From Clostridium gelidum (GTDB taxonomy: Bacteria > Bacillota > Clostridia > Clostridiales > Clostridiaceae), in NCBI RefSeq assembly GCF_019977655.1, contig NZ_AP024849.1, positions 1,459,001 to 1,523,000 of the forward strand: DNA of 64,000 nucleotides. Direction: 5' to 3'. Position 1 is the stretch's first letter; each line of letters opens with the position of its first letter. Both the position numbers and the translations under genes were made by a program. Below are positions 35,386 to 44,093 of the stretch, one piece after another. Below the pieces are notes generated by a model, which saw only the letters and a program-made list of their open reading frames with translations, did not search any database and was not told the DNA's origin.

Positions 35386-37911
35386 TTAATTTGTATTTGG
35401 AGTTTGCCCTGGACTTCCAGGATTAGTATCACCAGGACCTAATTGATTATGTGTGCTATTATTACTTTTATTTTTATTATCATTAGCATTATTACTAGTG
35501 TTAGGTGTATTAGAATTAGTTACAATAGGAGGACTAAGATTAACAGTCGGTGAAGATGCATCATTTGTTGCATTCGTCACAGGACTTTCAGTTGCAGGGT
35601 CATAAGTTGATGGCAAAATCATAGAATAATCCGCTGTAATAGGATTAGGCTTATCCTTTATTATAAAGACTGCACTTTTGCTCAATAAAGAAGGAGTCAT
35701 CGGTGATGCAAGTTTGTTAGTAAATCTATTTACATTAGCAACAACGTGAGTAGTGCATGTTGTTGTCGGTTCTGTTCCTTCAATAAATAATTCTTCAGAT
35801 ACTCTATTTCCTCTAGGATCTTGACTACATATAGAACTAGGAAGTAAACCAGAATCTTTACAAACACTAACTTTTGCTATACCACTTGGTTCTTCTATAT
35901 CTTTAATGGCAAGACCTTCATGTGCTTTAGCCATTAATATTCCCCAAATACTAGCACATCCACTTGAACTACCAATAAGTTTTTCGGGTTTATCATAACC
36001 AACCCAAACAGAGGCAGAAAGGTATGGTGAAAGCCCTGCAAACCATAAATCAGTAGAATTAGTAGTAGTACCAGTTTTACCAGCAACGGGCATATCTCCC
36101 CATTTGGCACCAGTGGCATTATACTCATTTACTGGTCCTTTTAACATATCGTATAGGATATAGGCAGCTTGAGGTGAAAATACTTGAGTTTGCTTAGTTT
36201 TAGTATTATCAAGTATAGTTTTTCCTGTTGAATCAACAACTCTTGTATATAATACAGGTTTTGTATATATACCATTGTTACCAAAAGCACCAAAAGCTCC
36301 AGCTAAAATATAAGAATTACCACCATCTCTATCGTTAGGATCATTATTAAATTGACCTAAAGCAAGAGACGCAATTGACGATTTAGATGCAGCATTATAT
36401 TTTAGACCTAATTTTTCTCCATAAGAGATACCGGTTTTTAATCCAATTTTAGATTCAGTTATAACGGCACCAACATTTTTAGAATGAGTAAGAGCATCTC
36501 TTGAACTAATGAGTCCTAAATATTCATTTGGAGAATTTGAAGGATTATAAGAGTTACCATTATCTAATTTGTTTTCAAGTAATGGAGCATCATCTATAGG
36601 TGTAGCAGCTGTTATAATCTTTTGATCAATTCCAGGACCATATACTGTTAAGGGCTTAGTTGAAGAACCAATAGGTCTTAAATCGTTATAAGCTCTATTG
36701 GTTGATTGTGGCTGCTGTTTTCCGCGTCCTCCAACCATTGCAAGAACATTACCAGTTCTGTAATCCATAATAGTAGCAGATGCTTGTAATAAAGGAACAC
36801 CATCCTTATCATAGGTTTCTTTATTGCCAATTCCTAGATTACTGTAATTATCTAAAGTAGTTTGAGTAAAATCTTGTAGAGATCTGTTCATTGTTGTGTA
36901 AATCTTAAGACCACCATTTACTATTAATTGTGATACTTCTTCATCAGTATATTTATATTTTTCTTTTAAATCTTCTTTTACAGCAGATACAGCAGGGTAT
37001 ACAAACCATTCATAGTTCAATCTATAATCTTTTTTACTTGATTTAAATACTAATGCACCATTTTTTACATCACTAACAGCTTTATCGTATGTAACATCAT
37101 CAATATATTGAAGTTTGTGCATTTGGCTTAAAACTGTAATAGTTCTATTAATATATGGCGTTGGATCTTTTAAATTATCTTTATTATAAGCACTGTAGGT
37201 AGTTGGAGCTTGAGTTATACCTGCAAGATATGCGCACTCAATTAAAGATAAATCAGAAGTACTTTTACTGAAGTATAATAAAGAAGCAGCTTCTACTCCA
37301 TATGCATGCCCACCTAAAGGAATTGTATTTAAATATGCTGTTAAAATTTGATCTTTAGTTAATCTGTCTTCTAAATTAATTGCTAAATACGCTTCTTTAA
37401 TTTTTCTTTCCATAGAAAAATCATTAGTTAAAATTGTGTTTTTAAGTAATTGTTGGGTTAATGTAGAAGCTCCGTGTAACCCCTTTTGCCCTGTTGCTAT
37501 TTTTTTTGCATCTAGAAATGCTGCACCTAAAATTCTTTGAATATCTACTCCTTTGTGTGAATAGAATCTTTCATCTTCAATGGATACAAAAGCATTTTTT
37601 AAGTTTGTAGGTATTTTTTTTGAATCTATAACATAACGTTCCTCATCTGTATGAAGATTATCCATAAATTCCTTATTGCTATCATATAAGCTTGAAGGTT
37701 GATTTAATGATAATACTGCATCAACATTTAGAGGAGGTGTAGTTTTTATAATAGCAAAAGCATAACCTGCACCTATTACAAAAATTGCTAGAAAACAAAA
37801 TAGTAAACCAAAAGTTATGCCTTTAAATATTTTTCTGACTTTTTTTTGTTTGGTTGGCTTTTTCTTTTGTGGAATACTACTTGTTCTTTTAGCTTTATTA
37901 TCAACTGCCAT
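35386..37911 (-). CDS. Class A penicillin-binding protein (PBP1A type)
   Basis: An 841-residue enzyme that polymerises and cross-links peptidoglycan outside the membrane. After a basic cytoplasmic start and membrane segment (about 30-52) comes the GT51 glycosyltransferase (EDERFYSHKGVD, GASTLTQQLLKN, ERKIKEAYLAINLE). The transpeptidase follows with SxxK in GSSTKPLTVYGP, SKN and KTGTT. The last 70 residues form an Asn/Ser/Pro-rich tail. TCCTCC-type site (AGGAGGA) precedes the ATG. It is divergent from yunB. Confidence 0.95.
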   Translation of the reverse strand: MAVDNKAKRTSSIPQKKKPTKQKKVRKIFKGITFGLLFCFLAIFVIGAGYAFAIIKTTPPLNVDAVLSLNQPSSLYDSNKEFMDNLHTDEERYVIDSKKIPTNLKNAFVSIEDERFYSHKGVDIQRILGAAFLDAKKIATGQKGLHGASTLTQQLLKNTILTNDFSMERKIKEAYLAINLEDRLTKDQILTAYLNTIPLGGHAYGVEAASLLYFSKSTSDLSLIECAYLAGITQAPTTYSAYNKDNLKDPTPYINRTITVLSQMHKLQYIDDVTYDKAVSDVKNGALVFKSSKKDYRLNYEWFVYPAVSAVKEDLKEKYKYTDEEVSQLIVNGGLKIYTTMNRSLQDFTQTTLDNYSNLGIGNKETYDKDGVPLLQASATIMDYRTGNVLAMVGGRGKQQPQSTNRAYNDLRPIGSSTKPLTVYGPGIDQKIITAATPIDDAPLLENKLDNGNSYNPSNSPNEYLGLISSRDALTHSKNVGAVITESKIGLKTGISYGEKLGLKYNAASKSSIASLALGQFNNDPNDRDGGNSYILAGAFGAFGNNGIYTKPVLYTRVVDSTGKTILDNTKTKQTQVFSPQAAYILYDMLKGPVNEYNATGAKWGDMPVAGKTGTTTNSTDLWFAGLSPYLSASVWVGYDKPEKLIGSSSGCASIWGILMAKAHEGLAIKDIEEPSGIAKVSVCKDSGLLPSSICSQDPRGNRVSEELFIEGTEPTTTCTTHVVANVNRFTNKLASPMTPSLLSKSAVFIIKDKPNPITADYSMILPSTYDPATESPVTNATNDASSPTVNLSPPIVTNSNTPNTSNNANDNKNKSNNSTHNQLGPGDTNPGSPGQTPNTN

Positions 37912-38014
37912 TTTATCCTCCTAAAATTATAAGGTTTAATTTAATAATATTTTATACCATTATAGCATAATTATAATATGAGTAAATAAATAACACAATA
38001 TAAAGGTGTTGATA

Positions 38015-38689
38015 ATGCAATATTATACCAAACGAAAACCCCATAAATATATATCATTTATAGTTGCTATTATTTTTATAATTGTCATTTTTAATATAAT
38101 GATAGGATTTTTTGATAAAAGAGTCATGCCGCCAATAACAGAAATAGCAATAATGATGGCAAAATCTCAAACATTAGATATAATAAACAAAAAAAGTGTA
38201 GAGATTTTATCACAGGAATTTAAATATGATGAAATGATAAAAATAGAAAAAGATAAGGAAGGAAATATAATTTTAGTTCAATCAGATACTATAAAATTAA
38301 ATTATATAGCGGCTAAATTATCTACAGAATGTAATAAAGAATTAAGTGATATGAATAATACTACCATAAAAGTTCCTTTTGGATGGTTGGGCGATAAAAG
38401 TGCTTTTTATAATTTAGGACCTACAATAACTATGCAGATAGAGCCTATGGGGAATATTAGTACAAATTATGAATCGAAATTTGAAAGTGCTGGAATTAAT
38501 CAAACTAGACATAAAATATATCTAAATGTTAATGCTAAAATAAGATTGAAACTACCACTGAAAAATCAAGATATCGAAGTTAACACACAAATGCCAGTTT
38601 CAGATACAATTATAGTTGGGAAAATACCAAATACAACCTTTGGATTTCCAACAAATAATCAAAATGTAGATAACAAAAGTGGAAACTAA
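38015..38689 (+). CDS. yunB: Sporulation protein YunB
   Basis: A protein of about 224 residues with one N-terminal membrane segment (about 14-35), then a domain recognised as YunB by RVMPPITEIAIMMAKSQ, KVPFGWLGDKSAFYNLGP and IKLRLPLKNQDIEV. In Bacillus, YunB is made in the mother cell (sigma-E control) and is needed for efficient spores. ATG 38015 is preferred because AAAGG lies 8 bases before it; the frame opens at GTG 38006. Confidence 0.88.
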   Translation: MQYYTKRKPHKYISFIVAIIFIIVIFNIMIGFFDKRVMPPITEIAIMMAKSQTLDIINKKSVEILSQEFKYDEMIKIEKDKEGNIILVQSDTIKLNYIAAKLSTECNKELSDMNNTTIKVPFGWLGDKSAFYNLGPTITMQIEPMGNISTNYESKFESAGINQTRHKIYLNVNAKIRLKLPLKNQDIEVNTQMPVSDTIIVGKIPNTTFGFPTNNQNVDNKSGN

Positions 38690-38706
38690 ACTTATGTGAT
38701 ATCCTA

Positions 38707-38897
38707 CCGAAATTGAATACATATTTGTTCCATAGGACTAAGAAAATTTCGCTGGAAGTTTCTAAATGGTAGGTTGCACCCATTCCTGCATGTTCCTGAG
38801 GCAAGCTCAGGACAAGCAGAAATGGAACAACCTACCATTAAGAAACATCAACAGTTCATTTTCAATGCCTATTCCACAAATATGTATCCAATTTCTT
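38707..38897 (+). repeat. Family II structured element, copy b
   Basis: The ends GAAATTGAATACATATTTGT and ACAAATATGTATCCAATTTC pair over about 20 bases. Inside are the loop GGACTAAGAAAATTTCGCTG, the helix GTTTCTAAATGGTAGGTTG with CAACCTACCATTAAGAAAC, and a small hairpin TCCTGAG...CTCAGGA at the tip. The remaining gap to 39213 has a 25-codon stretch without a start and nothing else clear. Confidence 0.88.
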
Positions 38898-39116
38898 TGT
38901 TTATATATATGGCTAAATGTAGTAAATAGTGAATATAAAATATAAGGATAACTTCTGATGAGGCAACTGAAAAACTGAAAAATATTACTAATGCTAATGA
39001 ATTATCCAAGAGATTAGTTGAAAAATAAACAATTAATAAGTATATTTCTTATTTTGTGAACAAAAAATTATAAAAAATGCTATCAACAAGTTATTCATAA
39101 CGTGAAAAATATAATT

Positions 39117-39160
39117 AGCCTATATCTTATTTTACATAGTAATTTAAGATATAGGCTTTG
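39117..39160. terminator. Terminator downstream of hpt
   Basis: AGCCTATATCTTA and TAAGATATAGGCT form a perfect 13-bp stem with a 15-base loop. It lies 57 bases after the stop of hpt on the minus strand, with T-rich sequence following on that strand. Confidence 0.75.
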
Positions 39161-39213
39161 CTTTAAGTAGGATAAAAGTCTCGATATATATTTTTAGCTA
39201 AAAGGTTTCTTTT

Positions 39214-39735
39214 CTACTCCCAATTAAATACATAAGGCACATTTCTATAAAAATCACCATAATTTAATCCGTATCCAACTACAAATAAATCTTCAATTTC
39301 AAAGCAACAATAATCTGGATTTATCTCAATTTTTCTTCGTGAGGGTTTGTCAAGAAGAACGCAAGACTTAACAGACGCTGGATTTGCTTTTTTTACATGA
39401 TTAACAACAAAATTCATGGTGAATCCAGTATCAACAATATCATCAACTATAAGAACATCCCATCCTTCAATATCATCAGAAATATCATTAACTACTTTAA
39501 CGCATCCAGAAGATATTTCACAATTATCATAACTTGATGTAGTCATAAATCCTATCTTTACATTTAAATCGATACATCTAACTAAATCAGCAGCATATAC
39601 AAAACTTCCGCGAAGCAGAGATAATACATAGAGATTTTTGCCTTTGTAATCTTCAGTAATAGTTTTTCCAAGTTCCTCTATTCTAGAATTGATTTGTTCT
39701 TTAGAAAAAAGAATGTTACGTTTTTTATCTTCCAT
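39214..39735 (-). CDS. hpt: Hypoxanthine phosphoribosyltransferase
   Basis: A 173-residue purine salvage enzyme that makes IMP or GMP from hypoxanthine or guanine and PRPP. It has the PRPP-binding motif VLIVDDIVDTGFT, the flexible-loop region MTTSSYDN, and the typical VLLDKPSRRK and FVVGYGLNYG. AGGAG precedes the ATG. Single-gene unit. Confidence 0.95.
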   Translation of the reverse strand: MEDKKRNILFSKEQINSRIEELGKTITEDYKGKNLYVLSLLRGSFVYAADLVRCIDLNVKIGFMTTSSYDNCEISSGCVKVVNDISDDIEGWDVLIVDDIVDTGFTMNFVVNHVKKANPASVKSCVLLDKPSRRKIEINPDYCCFEIEDLFVVGYGLNYGDFYRNVPYVFNWE

Positions 39736-39765
39736 TGTTTATAAAACTCCTTTTATTTTTATTTG

Positions 39766-39866
39766 AACAATTAAAAATGTACGATGAATAATTTACAATG
39801 AAGGATAGAACTCTAGTGGAATTTCATCCTTCATTGGATATTGTTAATTGTGCAATGTTAATTGAT
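39766..39866 (+). repeat. Family III-like inverted repeat between hpt and hflX
   Basis: CAATGAAGGAT and ATCCTTCATTG form an inner 11-bp stem, with outer related repeats ACAATTAAAAATG and CAATGTTAATTG. It lies between divergent promoters. Confidence 0.6.
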
Positions 39867-39939
39867 AAAGTTGTAATTAATGAATTAATAGTATAAAATT
39901 ATATGAAAGTTGTCAAGATAACTTATGTGAGGTGTTTAT

Positions 39940-41730
39940 ATGATATATGGAAATATTGAAGGAATAAGAAAATCTATAATAGATGAATTAGAAAGTATTT
40001 ATGCTATTAAAAATTTAAAAGATGAAGTATGTGACGTAGAAATTTTAAATATAATTTCTAGAGTTTCAAGTTTTATTGAAAGAGAAGTGAGTGTAGGAAT
40101 AAATAGAAAGGGTAATGTTACTTCTGTTGCAATTGGGGATTCTACATCAGTTGAAGTTCCAATAATAGAGATAGCGGAAAAAAGATTATCAGGAATTAGA
40201 GTAATTCATACTCATCCAAATGGCTATTGTAATCTTTCTGCATTAGACTTAACAGCACTTTTAAAACTAAAATTAGATGCAATTGTGTCGGTAGCGATAA
40301 TAGAAGGAAAAATAATAGATTTTTCTTTAGGAATACTTACTTTATATAATAACAAATTAGAATCTGAGGAAAAAAGCAATCTTTCATTAGAAGAAATAAG
40401 TTCTATAAATATATTAGATAAAATAAGATTTATAGAAAATTTAATTAAAAACAATGATGTTATAGAGGAAACAGAAGAAAAAGCAATATTAGTTGGTTCT
40501 GATACAAAAGAAAGTTTAGAGGAATTACAAGAACTTTCAGAAGCATGTAATGTGCCTGTTTTAAGAACAGTATTTCAAAGTAGACATAAAATTGATGCGG
40601 CATTTTTTATAGGTAAAGGTAAGGTTCTAGAAATTGCAGCTATGAGACAAACAGAAAGAGCAAATGTAATAATATTTGATGATGAGCTTTCAGGATCTCA
40701 AGTTAGAAATTTAGAAGCAGCAATAGGTGCAAAAGTAATTGATAGAACTACTTTAATACTAGAAATATTCGCAACTAGAGCTAAGACAAAGGAAGCTAAA
40801 ATACAAGTAGAACTAGCTCAACTTAAATATAGATTAAGTAGATTAAAAGGACTGGGGACAGTATTATCTAGAACTGGTGGCGGAATAGGAACTAGAGGTC
40901 CTGGAGAAAAGAAACTTGAAACAGATAGAAGACATATAATGGAGACTGTATATGATTTAAAAGATGAACTTAAAAAAATTAAAAAGACCAGAGAAGTTCA
41001 AAGAGAAAAAAGAAATAAAGAAAATATTCCACAAGTATCTTTAGTTGGATATACCAATGCAGGAAAATCTACTTTGAGAAATGCACTTTGTGATTTGGCT
41101 GCAAAAAAAGAAAATAAAATAAAGGAAAAAGTATTTGAAGCAGATATGCTTTTTGCAACATTAGATACAACAACAAGAGCAATAACTTTAAGGAAGAAGG
41201 GGTTAATAACTCTTACAGATACAGTTGGATTTGTAAGAAAATTACCTCATGAGCTAGTAGAAGCATTTAAATCAACATTAGAAGAAGTGATATTTTCAGA
41301 TCTTTTATGCCATGTAATAGATACATCTTCAGATACTGCAGTGGAACAGTATACAGCTGTAAATGAAGTTTTAAATGAGCTTGGTGTAGTAAATAAAGAA
41401 ATGATATTAGTTTTAAATAAAATAGATAAAGCAAGTGAAGAGCAAATAGCAATAATAAAAGAAGCTATAGATGAAACGCAAGTAATAGAAGTTTCAGCTA
41501 AAGAAGGAACTAATTTAGAAGAATTTTTAAATTTAATAGAAGAAAAGATACCTTATAATTATAGAACAGTAGAGTACTTGATACCTTATGAAAAAGGTGA
41601 TATTCAATCATTTTTACATAGAAATGCTAGAATAATTGAAGAAGATTATAAAGATAATGGCACGTATATGTTGGTTGAAGTAGATGATGAGGTATATAAC
41701 AAAACTCAAGATTATGTTATAAAAGAATAA
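39940..41730 (+). CDS. hflX: GTPase HflX with an N-terminal JAMM-like domain
   Basis: A 596-residue protein, longer than the roughly 420-residue HflX of many bacteria. Residues 190-330 are the HflX N-terminal domain (RAKTKEAKIQVELAQLKYRL, TGGGIGTRGPGEKKLETDRR). The GTPase follows with G1 GYTNAGKST, G3 DTVGF and G4 LNKID. HflX splits or rescues stalled ribosomes in studied species. The first 150 residues add another domain with HTHPNG...SALD (H90, H92, S100, D103), which matches the JAMM metal-site pattern HxHx7SxxD, with E47 or E49 as the possible glutamate. AGGTG precedes the ATG. Confidence 0.93.
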   Translation: MIYGNIEGIRKSIIDELESIYAIKNLKDEVCDVEILNIISRVSSFIEREVSVGINRKGNVTSVAIGDSTSVEVPIIEIAEKRLSGIRVIHTHPNGYCNLSALDLTALLKLKLDAIVSVAIIEGKIIDFSLGILTLYNNKLESEEKSNLSLEEISSINILDKIRFIENLIKNNDVIEETEEKAILVGSDTKESLEELQELSEACNVPVLRTVFQSRHKIDAAFFIGKGKVLEIAAMRQTERANVIIFDDELSGSQVRNLEAAIGAKVIDRTTLILEIFATRAKTKEAKIQVELAQLKYRLSRLKGLGTVLSRTGGGIGTRGPGEKKLETDRRHIMETVYDLKDELKKIKKTREVQREKRNKENIPQVSLVGYTNAGKSTLRNALCDLAAKKENKIKEKVFEADMLFATLDTTTRAITLRKKGLITLTDTVGFVRKLPHELVEAFKSTLEEVIFSDLLCHVIDTSSDTAVEQYTAVNEVLNELGVVNKEMILVLNKIDKASEEQIAIIKEAIDETQVIEVSAKEGTNLEEFLNLIEEKIPYNYRTVEYLIPYEKGDIQSFLHRNARIIEEDYKDNGTYMLVEVDDEVYNKTQDYVIKE

Positions 41731-41785
41731 TTAAAAATTTTAGTTAATATACTAGATATGAGCACTAATTAAGGACTGTATAATT

Positions 41786-42445
41786 ATGGGAAAACGAAAT
41801 TCTAAGAGGCATTCTAAAAAAAATAAATCTAGAGATAATAGTAGTCAAGTTAACCCATCACAAAGTAAAGAAGAAAATCCAGAACAGCTAAAATATGAAG
41901 GTATTTATGAAACTACATCACAAGATAGTGTAGAGGATGGTAATGAAATACAAAATGATTCAAGTGCATCTAAAACTTCACTAGATACTGGCTCAGAAAC
42001 TCCGTCGCCGCCACCACCAACTACTACTACTGATATAAATGATTCTTGTGAGGAAATAAAAGCAAAACAACAAGAACTTTTTGATAAATTAAAAAATATA
42101 AGTGAAGCATTTACTGATATAACATTAATAAGAGATAACGTTAATTCTATTAGAGTTGATACATTAACTGAACTTTATTTTACAAGGCAAGTAAGACCAC
42201 TTTTAGATGCATTAAATATTATTGCTTTTTCATCTTATAATATGTCTAGTACTGCAACAGCATTTCAATTAAATGCATTTGGAGATAGAAAAGAAATTAA
42301 GGATGCATTAAAATTAAGTTATAAAATGAATAATGAAGTTGATGATATTATAACTGCCTTAGGAAGAAGATTAACAATTTTTCTTAAGCAAATAGATTGT
42401 ATGGATAAAAACTGTCCACCATTTGATTCGGGAAAAGATTCTTAG
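41786..42445 (+). CDS. Uncharacterised protein with disordered basic N-terminus
   Basis: A 219-residue protein. Residues 1-85 are low complexity: a lysine/arginine-rich start, then Ser/Asn/Glu and a PSPPPPTTTT run, likely disordered. Residues 86-205 are helical with a regular pattern (LFDKLKNISEAFTDITLIRD, TELYFTRQVRPLLDALNII), and two cysteines occur near the end (C204 region CMDKNC). It has no signal peptide or membrane segment. I do not recognise a family. It follows hflX by 55 bases and precedes a terminator, so it may share hflX transcription. Confidence 0.65.
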   Translation: MGKRNSKRHSKKNKSRDNSSQVNPSQSKEENPEQLKYEGIYETTSQDSVEDGNEIQNDSSASKTSLDTGSETPSPPPPTTTTDINDSCEEIKAKQQELFDKLKNISEAFTDITLIRDNVNSIRVDTLTELYFTRQVRPLLDALNIIAFSSYNMSSTATAFQLNAFGDRKEIKDALKLSYKMNNEVDDIITALGRRLTIFLKQIDCMDKNCPPFDSGKDS

Positions 42446-42473
42446 ATTTAATTATTTAAGAATCTTTTTTATA
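42434..42473 (+). terminator. Terminator after the 219-residue protein gene
   Basis: AAAGATTCTTA and TAAGAATCTTT pair perfectly and are followed by TTTATA; the left arm overlaps the stop codon. Confidence 0.85.
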
Positions 42474-42606
42474 TATTTTAAAATGTAAAATTAGAAGATA
42501 ATATAAAATTTAATAAGAATTAAAAAATGCATTCCCTTTAAATAAAGACTTCTTTCAGTTATAATGTTAATGAGTTTTATTTAGACAAAAGAAGGTGGAA
42601 TATACG

Positions 42607-43512
42607 GTGTCAAAATCTATAGTGGATTATCAAAAGTCCTCTGAGAAGCTAATTAATATATTAAAGGTTAATAAAAAAGTATTAGCTATATTTGCATTTG
42701 GAAGTATAGTTAGTGGAGATCTTTGGGAAGAATCTGACATAGACTTATTTGTTATATATAAAGATGTGTTTGAGGATGTTAGAGATATATATTCAGAAAT
42801 ATTAGATATACCAGTACATATGAAAGTATTAAATAAAGAAAAATTTTTAGAATTGTATGAAAGTGATGGAAAGAAGGGGAGTATAAGAAATTTACTCATA
42901 TCTTCAAAGATAATATTTTCAAGAGATGATGAAATAGAAAGAATTTTTAATAAAGCTAAATATAGTTTAGATAAATATAGAGAAACATGGAATTTGGTAT
43001 ATTTAGGTGACCTTATAAAGGATATTAGAATAACTAAAAAATATATACAAAATTATAGTGAATTTACATCATATGAAGTGTTAATCAGAGCATTGGATAG
43101 TTTTGCTAAGCTATATTTAAATTTAAATGGATATACGGTAAACAAAGATGCTATAAAAATGGTTACTAATTTAAATAATAAGTTTAATGCAGTAGTTGAA
43201 AATTTATTTAATAATAAATGTACAAAAGAAAATATTCAAAATACTGTAGACTATATAGAAAACATTTTAGATGAGAACATAAATGAAGCATCTAAATTGC
43301 TATTAGATTATTTATACGAAGAAAGCAATTTTTTAAGTTCATATGAAATAAGAAATGGTGAATTATTTAAGGAATTTAATATAAAAATAGAGGATATATT
43401 AAAAGAATTATATAAAAGAAAATTAATAATAAAAGACACTAAAAAGTTAGATTTACCATTTAATGAGGACTTTATAAGTGAGAATGTATACTCATATAAG
43501 GTTTATAAGTAA
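42607..43512 (+). CDS. Nucleotidyltransferase-domain protein
   Basis: A protein of about 301 residues. The N-terminal part has the nucleotidyltransferase signature FGSIVSGDLWEESDIDLFVIY. A helical middle (YLGDLIKDIRITKKYIQNYS to about residue 225) resembles HEPN-like companions, and the C-terminal 80 residues may form a winged helix. It may thus be a fused version of a nucleotidyltransferase/HEPN pair. The substrate is unknown. The frame opens at GTG 42595, but AAGGTGG is spaced for GTG 42607. Confidence 0.7.
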   Translation: MSKSIVDYQKSSEKLINILKVNKKVLAIFAFGSIVSGDLWEESDIDLFVIYKDVFEDVRDIYSEILDIPVHMKVLNKEKFLELYESDGKKGSIRNLLISSKIIFSRDDEIERIFNKAKYSLDKYRETWNLVYLGDLIKDIRITKKYIQNYSEFTSYEVLIRALDSFAKLYLNLNGYTVNKDAIKMVTNLNNKFNAVVENLFNNKCTKENIQNTVDYIENILDENINEASKLLLDYLYEESNFLSSYEIRNGELFKEFNIKIEDILKELYKRKLIIKDTKKLDLPFNEDFISENVYSYKVYK

Positions 43513-43550
43513 TGCATAATATTATGAACAATACTTATACGTAGAACCAG

Positions 43551-43780
43551 CCGAAATTGAATACATATTTGTACCCTCAGGGGGCATAATATTCCATAGG
43601 ACTAAGAAAATTTCGCTGGAAGTTTCTAAATGGCAGGTTGCACCCATTTCTGCATGCTCCTGAGGCAAGCTCAGGACAAGCAAAAATGGAACAACCTGCC
43701 ATTAAGAAACATCGACAGCTCATTTTCAATGCCTATTCCATATTATGACCCTTGTGGTTACAAATATATATCCAATTTCT
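43551..43780 (+). repeat. Family II structured element, copy c
   Basis: Very close to copy b but with extra bases near both ends (ACCCTCAGGGGGCATAATAT on the left, TATGACCCTTGTGGTTAC on the right). In the helix ATGGCAGG/CCTGCCAT one T-A pair of copy b is replaced by C-G on both arms. The remaining gap to 44093 is AT-rich with nothing clear. Confidence 0.88.
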
Positions 43781-44093
43781 AAGTTTGGATATATGCATAA
43801 GTAGAGTAAATGTTGAAAATAATATCAAGTATAATTTAAAAACTGGGAATATATTATAGATTGTTGGAAAGTAATTTTTTTTATACAATGATATCTTAAC
43901 CCGCATTTTATAAGCATATTCTGAAGAATATATATGGTAATATTCTTTAGAAAATATAGGGTTTAGAATTTCACCATATTAGAAGAAAAGCATTTTCAAT
44001 TTAATAAATTTATACTTACTCATAAATTAATATAAATAAAAAATTCGTAAAAATCATATTATTAACTGTGCCGTGTGAGAGGATAGGGGGCTT

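Noticed and set aside
38939..39028. A 25-codon stretch ending in ANELSKRLVEK
   Set aside because: No start codon or ribosome binding site; could be a gene remnant but too short to support.
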